From NCBI RefSeq assembly GCF_020400655.1, contig NZ_JAINRC010000017.1:124001-188000 (forward strand): a stretch of DNA of 64,000 nt, read 5' to 3'. The notes under the pieces are model-generated. The model saw only the letters and a list, made by a program, of their open reading frames with translations, ran no database searches and was not told the origin of the DNA. Below, one piece after another: positions 7,698-14,564 of this stretch. This stretch comes from Streptomyces spinosus. Lineage in GTDB: Bacteria; Actinomycetota; Actinomycetes; Streptomycetales; Streptomycetaceae. The translations under genes and the position numbers were made by a program. Positions within the stretch are counted from its first letter, which is position 1, and every line of letters begins with the position of its first letter.

Positions 7698-9329
7698 TCA
7701 GATGCCGGCAGCCGCCGACAGGTCGCGCTTGACGGCCGCCAGCAGCTCCGCCCCGCGGGCTCGGGCGGCCGGCAGGTCCGCGTGCGCCGCGACCGGTACG
7801 ACGACCTCCAGGTAGCACTTCAGCTTCGGCTCGGTGCCGCTGGGACGGACGATGACCCGGGCGCCGTCGAGCGTGTAGCGAAGGCCGTCCGTGGGCGGCA
7901 GCTTCTCCGTGCCCCGGCTCAGGTCCTCGGCGCGGACCACGGGCAGCCCCGCGAGATCGGTCGGCGGCTGCCCGCGCAGACGGCGCATCGCGTCCGCGAT
8001 CAGCGACAGGTCCTGGACGCGCACCGACAGCTGGTCGGTGGCGTGCAGGCCGTGCTCCACGGCCAGGTCGTCGAGCAGGTCGAGGAGGGTGCGGCCCTCC
8101 TCCTTCAGCACGGACGCCAGCTCGGTGACCAGCAGCGCGGCGGTGATGCCGTCCTTGTCGCGCACGCCCTCCGGGTCCACGCAGTAGCCGAGGGCCTCCT
8201 CGTAGCCATAGCGCAGGCCGTCGACACGGGCGATCCACTTGAAGCCGGTCAGCGTCTCCTCGTACGGCAGCCCCGCCTTCTGCGCGATCCGGCCGAGCAG
8301 GGAGGAGGAGACGATCGACTCGGCGAAGGTGCCCCGGGCGCCACGGCGGACCAGATGGGCGGCGAGCAGGGCGCCGACCTCGTCACCGCGCAGCATCCGC
8401 CAGTCGCCGCCGTCCTTCACGGCCACCGCGCAGCGGTCCGCGTCGGGGTCGTTGGCGATCACCAGGTCCGGGTCGGTGGCGCGGGCCCGCGCGAACGCCA
8501 GGTCCATCGCGCCCGGCTCCTCCGGGTTCGGGAAGGCGACCGTCGGGAAGTCCGGGTCCGGGTCGGCCTGCTCGGCGACCAGCACCGGCTCGGGGAAGCC
8601 GGCGCGGGCGAACGCGGCCAGCAGGACGTCCCGGCCGACGCCGTGCATCGCCGTGTAGACCGTGCGGGCGGTACGGGGGGACGCGGGGTCCAGTACGGCG
8701 TCCGTCCGGGCGAGGTAGGCATCCAGGACCGACTCGTCCAGGGTCTCCCAGCCGCTCTCCGGACGCGGTACGTCGTGCAGGGAGGCGATCGCGTCGATCT
8801 CGGCGGCGATCTCCGCGTCGGCGGGCGGGACGATCTGGGAGCCGTCGCCCAGGTAGACCTTGTAGCCGTTGTCGCGGGGCGGGTTGTGGCTGGCGGTGAC
8901 CTCGACGCCCGCGACCGCGCCGAGGTGCCTTATCGCGAAGGCCAGCACGGGGGTGGGCAGCGGGCGGGGGAGTACGGCCGCGCGCAGGCCGGCGCCGGTC
9001 ATCACGGCGGCGGTGTCCCGGGCGAAGTCGGCGGACTTGTGGCGGGCGTCGTAGCCGATGACGACGAGTCCACCGGGGTGGCCGTTCTTCTTCAGGTACG
9101 CGGCGAGACCCGCGGCGGCGCGGATGACGACGCTGCGGTTCATGCGCATCGGGCCGGCGCCCAGCTCGCCGCGCAGGCCGGCGGTGCCGAACTGGAGTGT
9201 GCCGGAGAAGCGGGCCGACAGCTCCTCGACGGCACCGGCGTCGAGCAGCGCGGCCAGTTCGTCGCGGGTCTCCTGGTCCGGGTCCTCGGCGAGCCAGGCC
9301 TTGGCCCGGGCGATGAGATCGTCGTGCAC
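7698..9329 (-). CDS. Alpha-D-phosphohexomutase family enzyme (PMM/PGM type), possible phosphopentomutase
   Basis: A 543-residue four-domain phosphosugar mutase. The phosphoserine loop is TASHNPPRDNGYKVY, the metal loop is NDPDADRCAVAV, and the C-terminal phosphate-binding loop is RPSGTEPKLKCYLE. It is usually annotated as phosphomannomutase. Its place beside purine nucleoside phosphorylase and near deoC, with the same pairing (deoD-pmmB) in Mycobacterium, suggests it interconverts (deoxy)ribose-1-P and -5-P, as the related PGM2 does. GTG start at 9329, with AGGAGAGG eleven bases upstream. The open frame continues much further upstream but that part is low-complexity GC sequence. Confidence 0.88.
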   Translation of the reverse strand: MHDDLIARAKAWLAEDPDQETRDELAALLDAGAVEELSARFSGTLQFGTAGLRGELGAGPMRMNRSVVIRAAAGLAAYLKKNGHPGGLVVIGYDARHKSADFARDTAAVMTGAGLRAAVLPRPLPTPVLAFAIRHLGAVAGVEVTASHNPPRDNGYKVYLGDGSQIVPPADAEIAAEIDAIASLHDVPRPESGWETLDESVLDAYLARTDAVLDPASPRTARTVYTAMHGVGRDVLLAAFARAGFPEPVLVAEQADPDPDFPTVAFPNPEEPGAMDLAFARARATDPDLVIANDPDADRCAVAVKDGGDWRMLRGDEVGALLAAHLVRRGARGTFAESIVSSSLLGRIAQKAGLPYEETLTGFKWIARVDGLRYGYEEALGYCVDPEGVRDKDGITAALLVTELASVLKEEGRTLLDLLDDLAVEHGLHATDQLSVRVQDLSLIADAMRRLRGQPPTDLAGLPVVRAEDLSRGTEKLPPTDGLRYTLDGARVIVRPSGTEPKLKCYLEVVVPVAAHADLPAARARGAELLAAVKRDLSAAAGI

Positions 9330-9970
9330 CTTGGGATCAACCTCTCCTGTGTTTGCCTCGTCCAACCGGGGGCTCCGCCCCCGGCCCCCACCCTGCCGCA
9401 TCGCTCGCCGCTCGGGGCCACGCACCGCGCACGGCCGCGTGCGGTACCGCGTCCGTTGCGAGCCGCCGGCCGCACGGCGGTCCGCCTTCCGGCGGCTCGC
9501 GGTCCCGCGCCTGCCCCGGCCGCCGCACTCCCGAGAGCCGCCCGCAGCACCACGGCCACCAGGGCCGGGCCCAGCGGCTCTGCACGGGGCCGAGCCCAGC
9601 GGCTCCATCCGGAGCCGGGCCCGGCGCTCCGCCCAGCCGAGCGCGGTGCTTCGCACCGAGCGAGTCGGCACGCCGTCCCCGTCCAGGCCAGGGCCGAGCC
9701 CAGTGTCCCGCCCGAAGCCGGCCGGGGCTGCGCGGGAAACCGAAGCCCTACGCCCGCCCAGGGCCGAGCCCGGTGACCCGTGCAGGGCCAGGCCCGGCGC
9801 CGAGCCCCGAGCCGGCCGGCACGCCGCCCCCGCCGAGAGCCGGGCCGGCCCGGAGCCAAGCCCGCCCCCGGCCCGGAGCCGGGCCCGTCGCCCCGCTCGA
9901 AGCCAGGCGCGGTGCTCCGTCCCGTTCCGGTCGGCACGGCGGCCCGGTCGGAGCCGAGCGCGGCGTCTCG
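9330..9970. other. Non-coding GC-rich low-complexity gap
   Basis: About 640 bases between the mutase and phosphorylase genes. It is built of degenerate repeats such as GGGCCGAGCCC and AGCGGCTC. All six frames are open for long stretches because of base composition, and I find no ribosome site or domain. No gene is supported. Confidence 0.6.
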
Positions 9971-10795
9971 TCAGATCCTGCCCAGTACCCGTGCCAGCAG
10001 TTCGCCCATGCGGGCCGCCGAGTCGCGGCCGGCCTGGAGGACCTCCTCGTGGTTGAGGGGTTCGCCGGTCATGCCCGCGGCCAGGTTGGTGACCAGGGAG
10101 ATGCCGAGCACCTCGGCGCCGGCCTCGCGGGCGGCGATCGCCTCCAGCACCGTGGACATGCCGACCAGGTCCGCGCCGATGACGCGGGCCATGCGGATCT
10201 CGGCCGGGGTCTCGTAGTGCGGGCCGGGGAACTGGGCGTAGACGCCCTCCTCCAGCGTGGGGTCGATCTCCTTGCACAGGGCGCGCAGGCGCGGCGAGTA
10301 CAGGTCCGTCAGGTCGACGAAGTTCGCGCCGACGATCGGGGACGTCGCCGTCAGGTTGATGTGGTCGCTGATCAGCACCGGCTGACCGGGCCGCATGCCC
10401 TCGCGAAGACCGCCGCAGCCGTTGGTCAGCACGATGGTCTTGCAGCCGGCCGCGACGGCGGTACGGACGCCGTGCGCCACCGCGGCCACACCGCGGCCCT
10501 CGTAGTAGTGCGTGCGGCCCAGGAAGACCAGGGCGCGCTTGTCACCGGAGGAGTACGAGCGGATCTTGCCGCCGTGGCCCTCGACGGCCGGCGGCGGGAA
10601 GCCGGGCAGCTCGGTGACCTGGAACTCGGCGTCGGGCGCCCCGAGGGCGTCGACGGCCGGAGCCCAGCCGGAGCCCATCACGAGGGCGACGTCGTGGGTC
10701 TCGGCGCCCGTGAGGGCGCGCAGGCGCGCGGCGGCGGCGTCGGCGGCCGCGTAGGGGTCGCCCTGGATGTCGTCCGGAAGAAGAGATGCGTTCAC
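9971..10795 (-). CDS. Purine nucleoside phosphorylase (trimeric type)
   Basis: A 274-residue phosphorylase that splits purine (deoxy)nucleosides with phosphate to base plus (deoxy)ribose-1-P. Motifs: VMGSGWAP near the N-terminus, HYYEGR (in FLGRTHYYEGRG), TNGCGGLREGM, GPHYETPAEIRM, and MSTVLEAIAAREAGAEVLGISLVTNLAAG, as in class II (human-like) PNPs. GTG start at 10795; a TACCCT -10 seven bases upstream makes the mRNA probably leaderless. The open frame extends to an ATG at 10846, but that codon lies upstream of the operator. The 12-bp palindrome shared with deoC covers the -35 area. Confidence 0.93.
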   Translation of the reverse strand: MNASLLPDDIQGDPYAAADAAAARLRALTGAETHDVALVMGSGWAPAVDALGAPDAEFQVTELPGFPPPAVEGHGGKIRSYSSGDKRALVFLGRTHYYEGRGVAAVAHGVRTAVAAGCKTIVLTNGCGGLREGMRPGQPVLISDHINLTATSPIVGANFVDLTDLYSPRLRALCKEIDPTLEEGVYAQFPGPHYETPAEIRMARVIGADLVGMSTVLEAIAAREAGAEVLGISLVTNLAAGMTGEPLNHEEVLQAGRDSAARMGELLARVLGRI

Positions 10796-10802
10796 GCCGA
10801 AG

Positions 10803-10808
10803 AGGGTA
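10803..10808 (-). promoter_or_regulatory. -10 element of the purine nucleoside phosphorylase gene
   Basis: TACCCT on the minus strand, seven bases before the GTG start, with no ribosome site between. This predicts a leaderless transcript. Confidence 0.55.
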
Positions 10809-10820
10809 GCCGGTCTTCGC

Positions 10821-10832
10821 CTACGCGCGTAG
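10821..10832. promoter_or_regulatory. Palindromic operator CTACGCGCGTAG, phosphorylase copy
   Basis: Identical to the palindrome at the deoC promoter. It lies 12 bases upstream of the TACCCT -10, so it overlaps the -35 region. A bound repressor would block the polymerase. Confidence 0.75.
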
Positions 10833-10929
10833 ATGACAGAGCCCACGGGTTTGCCTTCGTTGTCTTGTCGTTTTCAACAAGCAGCCGGAAAAAATCGAGC
10901 AAGACGCGGCAAAGGGGATGCCCGGAGGA

Positions 10930-11367
10930 TCAGCAGGGGCGCTTGCGGAGCTCCATCACGTAGTCGTGCGGAGCCCCCGCCGACTCCGCCGCGTCGGCGA
11001 TCTCGCCCAGGTAGCGCGCCGACGGCAGGCCGCCCTCGTACGCGTTCAGGACGTACGCCCAGGCCGGCTCCTCACCGTCCAGCGTGTGCACGCGCACGCG
11101 TACCCGGCGGTAGATGTCGAGGCCCACGCCCTCCCACCGGTCGAGCGACTCCTCGTCCATGGGTGCGATGTCGTACAGGCCGACGAAGACCTCGGCCAAC
11201 GGGTCCTCGACGATCGTCGCCAGCGCCCCCTCCCAGCCCAGCTGCTCGCCGCCGAAGGTCAGCCGCCAGCCGTTCAGCCAGCCGGTGGCGCGCAGCGGGG
11301 AGTGCGGGGCGCGGCGGGACATCAGGCGCGCGTCGAGGTTGCCGGCGTACGCGGCATAGAGCGACAT
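10930..11367 (-). CDS. Gamma-glutamylcyclotransferase-like protein
   Basis: A 145-residue GGCT-fold protein: YAAYAGNLD near the N-terminus (variant of the YGSN substrate loop), WRLTFGG, VFVGLYDIAPMDEESLDRWEGVG (with the conserved acidic residues) and a final YVMELRKRPC. The family releases 5-oxoproline from gamma-glutamyl compounds or cleaves related amine-amide bonds; the substrate is unknown. ATG at 11367; TACCCT six bases upstream fits a leaderless mRNA. Divergent from the quinone reductase gene. Confidence 0.8.
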   Translation of the reverse strand: MSLYAAYAGNLDARLMSRRAPHSPLRATGWLNGWRLTFGGEQLGWEGALATIVEDPLAEVFVGLYDIAPMDEESLDRWEGVGLDIYRRVRVRVHTLDGEEPAWAYVLNAYEGGLPSARYLGEIADAAESAGAPHDYVMELRKRPC

Positions 11368-11373
11368 GGGGAG

Positions 11374-11379
11374 AGGGTA
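11374..11379 (-). promoter_or_regulatory. -10 element of the gamma-glutamylcyclotransferase gene
   Basis: TACCCT on the minus strand, six bases before the ATG, with no purine-rich ribosome site. A leaderless start is predicted. Confidence 0.5.
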
Positions 11380-11463
11380 CGGCAGGCACACCGCGTCCCC
11401 CGGGCGCCCCGGGAGCCACCGGGTGGCGCCCCCGGGCAGTGGCACCTTGAAGCGTGCGGGACA

Positions 11464-12912
11464 ATGGAGTACGTGACTCGGATCGTGATCATCGGTGGCG
11501 GACCCGGCGGATACGAAGCGGCGCTGGTGGCCGCTCAGCTCGGCGCGGAGGTGACCGTCGTCGACTGCGACGGTCTGGGCGGAGCGTCGGTGCTGACCGA
11601 CTGCGTGCCGTCGAAGACCCTTATCGCTACGGCCGAGGTCATGACGACCTTCGACTCGTCGTACGAAGAGCTCGGCATCATCGTCGCCGACGACACCCCG
11701 CCGCTGGAGCAGGCGGCCCGGGTGGTCGGCGTGGACCTCGGGAAGGTCAACCGCCGGGTGAAGCGGCTGGCGCTCGCCCAGTCCCACGACATCACCGCCT
11801 CCGTCACCCGGGCCGGCGCCCGCGTCATGCGCGGGCGGGGCCGGCTGGACGGCATGCAGGCCCTCGACGGGTCCCGCAAGGTCGTCGTCACCGCCGCCGA
11901 CGGCACCGAGGAGACGCTCACCGCCGACGCCGTCCTCATCGCCACCGGCGGTCATCCGCGCGAGCTGCCCGACGCCCGGCCCGACGGCGAGCGCATCCTC
12001 AACTGGACCCAGGTCTACGACCTCACCGAGCTGCCCGAAGAGCTGATCGTGGTCGGGTCGGGCGTGACCGGTGCCGAGTTCGCCGGCGCCTACCAGGCCC
12101 TCGGGTCGAAGGTCACGCTCGTGTCGTCCCGCGACCGCGTGCTGCCGGGCGAGGACCCGGACGCCGCCGCCGTCCTGGAGGACGTCTTCCGGCGCCGTGG
12201 CATGAACGTCATGGCCCGCTCCCGCGCGCAGTCCGCCAAGCGGGTCGGCGACCGGGTCGAGGTGACGCTGGCCGACGGGCGGGTCATCACCGGATCGCAC
12301 TGCCTGATGGCGGTCGGCGCCATCCCGAACAGCGCGGGCCTCGGCCTGGAGGAGGCCGGGGTCAAGCTGCGCGACTCGGGTCACATCTGGACGGACAAGG
12401 TGTCCCGGACGACCGCGCCCGGCGTCTACGCGGCCGGTGACGTGACCGGCGTGTTCGCGCTCGCGTCCGTCGCCGCCATGCAGGGACGCATCGCCATGTA
12501 CCACTTCCTCGGCGACGCGGTGGCCCCGCTGAACCTGAAGACCGTCTCGTCCAACGTCTTCACCGACCCCGAGATCGCCACCGTCGGTTACACCCAGGCG
12601 GACGTGGACGCGGGGAAGATCGACGCGAAGGTCGTCAAGCTGCCGCTGCTGCGCAACCCGCGCGCCAAGATGCAGGGCATCCGGGACGGCTTCGTGAAGA
12701 TCTTCTGCCGGCCGGGCACGGGCATCGTGGTCGGCGGGGTGGTCGTGGCACCGCGCGCCTCGGAACTGATCCACCCCATCTCGATCGCCGTCGACAACAA
12801 TCTGACGGTCGAACAGATCGCGAACGCGTTCACGGTGTACCCCTCCCTTTCGGGGTCGATCGCGGAGGTCGCGCGGCAGCTGCACACCCGCAAGGCGAGC
12901 GCGGAGGCCTGA
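11464..12912 (+). CDS. Flavoprotein NAD(P)H:quinone reductase (LpdA-like)
   Basis: A 482-residue pyridine nucleotide-disulfide oxidoreductase fold: FAD motif IVIIGGGPGGYEAAL, NAD(P) motif ELIVVGSGVTGAEFAG, and second FAD motif GVYAAGDVTG. The redox motif is altered: GGASVLTDCVPSKTL has only one of the two cysteines. The C-terminal catalytic His-Glu pair (HAHPTLSE in lipoamide dehydrogenases) is replaced by TVYPSLSGSIAE. The same losses mark M. tuberculosis LpdA (Rv3303c), a quinone reductase. It is therefore not a functional lipoamide dehydrogenase. Start ATG at 11464, or GTG at 11473. Confidence 0.88.
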   Translation: MEYVTRIVIIGGGPGGYEAALVAAQLGAEVTVVDCDGLGGASVLTDCVPSKTLIATAEVMTTFDSSYEELGIIVADDTPPLEQAARVVGVDLGKVNRRVKRLALAQSHDITASVTRAGARVMRGRGRLDGMQALDGSRKVVVTAADGTEETLTADAVLIATGGHPRELPDARPDGERILNWTQVYDLTELPEELIVVGSGVTGAEFAGAYQALGSKVTLVSSRDRVLPGEDPDAAAVLEDVFRRRGMNVMARSRAQSAKRVGDRVEVTLADGRVITGSHCLMAVGAIPNSAGLGLEEAGVKLRDSGHIWTDKVSRTTAPGVYAAGDVTGVFALASVAAMQGRIAMYHFLGDAVAPLNLKTVSSNVFTDPEIATVGYTQADVDAGKIDAKVVKLPLLRNPRAKMQGIRDGFVKIFCRPGTGIVVGGVVVAPRASELIHPISIAVDNNLTVEQIANAFTVYPSLSGSIAEVARQLHTRKASAEA

Positions 12913-12928
12913 CGGCCTTCGCCGGCTT

Positions 12929-12944
12929 CCCCCTGGTCAGGGGG
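12929..12944 (+). terminator. Weak hairpin after the quinone reductase gene
   Basis: CCCCCT and AGGGGG arms with a four-base loop, 17 bases past the stop and followed by a T/G-rich run. A short stem, so only a tentative terminator. Confidence 0.35.
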
Positions 12945-13065
12945 TGTTGTGGCGTGTGCGGTCGGCATAGTCGGGGCGGGCGGGTTCTATACCACTTCCC
13001 GCCCTGCCATGCGAACAACTTCTGTTATTCGGCGCAAACTGCTGAAAGCAGACGGTCGCTGGGGT

Positions 13066-13071
13066 TACTGT
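13066..13071 (+). promoter_or_regulatory. -10 element of the DeoR-family regulator gene
   Basis: TACTGT, seven bases before the GTG start at 13079, with no ribosome site between. A leaderless transcript is predicted. Confidence 0.5.
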
Positions 13072-13078
13072 CAGTTTC

Positions 13079-14011
13079 GTGTTCGCTGCTGAACGTCGCC
13101 AATTGATCCTTGAAATGGTGCGAGCGAACGGTGCCGTGTCGCTCCGTGAGCTCGCCCGCGTCGTCCAGACCTCCGAAGTGACCGTACGGCGGGACGTGCG
13201 GGCACTGGAGGCAGAAGGACTCCTCGACCGCCGGCACGGCGGTGCGGTACTGCCGGGCGGGTTCACGCGAGAGTCCGGCTTTCCGCAGAAATCCCATCTC
13301 GCGACCGCCGAGAAGACGGCCATCGCCGACCTCGCCGCGGGCCTCGTCGAAGAGGGCGAGGCGATCGTGGTCGGGGCCGGTACGACCACGCAGGAGCTGG
13401 CCCGCCGGCTCGCGCGCGTGCCGGGCCTGACGGTCGTCACCAACTCCCTCCTCGTGGCACAGGCGCTGGCCCATGCCAACCGGGTGGAGGTCGTGATGAC
13501 CGGCGGCACCCTGCGCGGCTCCAACTACGCCCTCGTCGGCTCCGGCGCGGAGCAGTCCCTCCAGGGCCTGCGCGTGTCGAAGGCCTTCCTCTCCGGAAGC
13601 GGACTGACGGCCGAGCGCGGCCTGTCCACCTCCAACATGCTCTCGGCATCCGTCGACCGGGCCCTCGTCCAGGCCGCGGCGGAGGTCGTGGTCCTCGCCG
13701 ACCACACCAAGCTCGGCACGGACACCATGTTCCAGACCGTGCCCACGGACCTCATCACCCGGCTGGTCACCGACGAGCCCCCGGCCCACGACGACCGCGC
13801 CGCCACGGAGTTGCAGGCGCTCGCGGACCAGGGCGTGCAGATCGCGGTCGCCGGGGCGAGTGGGAACCCGGGGGGTGAACAGGTCCCGGCGACCCGCCGC
13901 GCCCCACTGCCGGGGCCGCGCAGGGGGCACGTGGCGCTCCGCTCGGGGGCGGGGCTGGGGGAGTCGGCCGCGGCCGAACGCGGACGCGTCGCCGACCTGC
14001 GAAGGCGCTGA
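13079..14011 (+). CDS. DeoR-family transcriptional regulator
   Basis: A 310-residue regulator. The N-terminal DeoR helix-turn-helix (about 1-58) reads AERRQLILEMVRANGAVSLR with VTVRRDVRALEAEGLLDRRHGGAV. The DeoRC sugar-phosphate sensor domain follows (IADLAAGLVEEGEAIVVGAGTTTQELA, then LADHTKLGTD). Residues about 262-310 form a Pro/Arg/Gly-rich tail beyond the domain. GTG start with a -10 that implies leaderless translation. It is the nearest regulator to the phosphorylase, mutase and deoC genes and thus a candidate for binding the shared palindrome, but its own promoter lacks that palindrome. Confidence 0.88.
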   Translation: MFAAERRQLILEMVRANGAVSLRELARVVQTSEVTVRRDVRALEAEGLLDRRHGGAVLPGGFTRESGFPQKSHLATAEKTAIADLAAGLVEEGEAIVVGAGTTTQELARRLARVPGLTVVTNSLLVAQALAHANRVEVVMTGGTLRGSNYALVGSGAEQSLQGLRVSKAFLSGSGLTAERGLSTSNMLSASVDRALVQAAAEVVVLADHTKLGTDTMFQTVPTDLITRLVTDEPPAHDDRAATELQALADQGVQIAVAGASGNPGGEQVPATRRAPLPGPRRGHVALRSGAGLGESAAAERGRVADLRRR

Positions 14012-14093
14012 GAACCCCCGGACGCCCGTTCCGGGGAGGAGGCGTCGGGCGGCTGAGGGTCCGCGACGGCCGCTCGACGGGACCGGTTCCGCG

Positions 14094-14189
14094 CCCGCTC
14101 AGGCCCGCTGTTCTGGGCCCGCTCAGGCCCGCTGTTCTGGGCCCGCTCAGGCCCGCTGTTCTGGGCCCGCTCAAACCCGCTGTCCTCGG
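14094..14189. repeat. 24-bp tandem repeat, four copies, in a non-coding gap
   Basis: The unit begins CCCGCTCAGGCCCGCTGTTC. Copies 1-3 (14094-14165) are identical and copy 4 is degenerate. It lies in the gap 14012-14564 between the DeoR-type gene and the end of accA2. The remainder of that gap shows no gene. Confidence 0.85.
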
Positions 14190-14514
14190 CCTGTCCGGGC
14201 CCGGCAGGGGAGGCACGCCCGTGACGGCCGACAGGCCGTTCGGCGGCGGGACATCCAGACCACCAGGCGCCCCCTGCCCGCTGTCCTCCGCCCGAGGCCG
14301 GCCGGGCCGCGCACCGCCGCCGCCCACCCGCCGGTGGCGGTCACGCGCGCGTGGCGACGGCCGGGACCGGGACGAGCGAGACGACCACCCGTGACCACCG
14401 GCGTCGGGGCCGCCGTGTGGCCGTACAACGGGGTCACCAAGAGGCCGACCCCCGGCGCGGGGCCCTCGTCGAGGCCGGCGACGACCGTGAAGGCTAGGGC
14501 CGCCCGGAAAGCGG

Positions 14515-14542
14515 CCGGCCCCCGGTGTCCGCCGGGGGCCGG
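14515..14542 (-). terminator. Hairpin terminator downstream of accA2
   Basis: Perfect 11-bp inverted repeat (CCGGCCCCCGG / CCGGGGGCCGG) with a six-base loop, 22 bases past the accA2 stop. There is no long T-run, as is common in Streptomyces. Confidence 0.6.
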
Positions 14543-14564
14543 TTCGGTGTTTCGCGGTCGGACC

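Noticed and set aside
4095..9776. Very long open frame of 1893 codons on the plus strand
   Set aside because: It is antisense to the ALDH, deoC and mutase genes. Its composition (Gly/Arg/Asp/Val-rich, no domains) is the usual GC-rich shadow.
10796..10846. ATG at 10846 as the start of the nucleoside phosphorylase
   Set aside because: It lies upstream of the operator and the -10, so would not be transcribed. The homology begins after the GTG at 10795.
10930..12885. Minus-strand frame joining the cyclotransferase to 500 upstream codons
   Set aside because: The extra part is antisense to the quinone reductase. The real gene starts at 11367, where the homology and -10 are.
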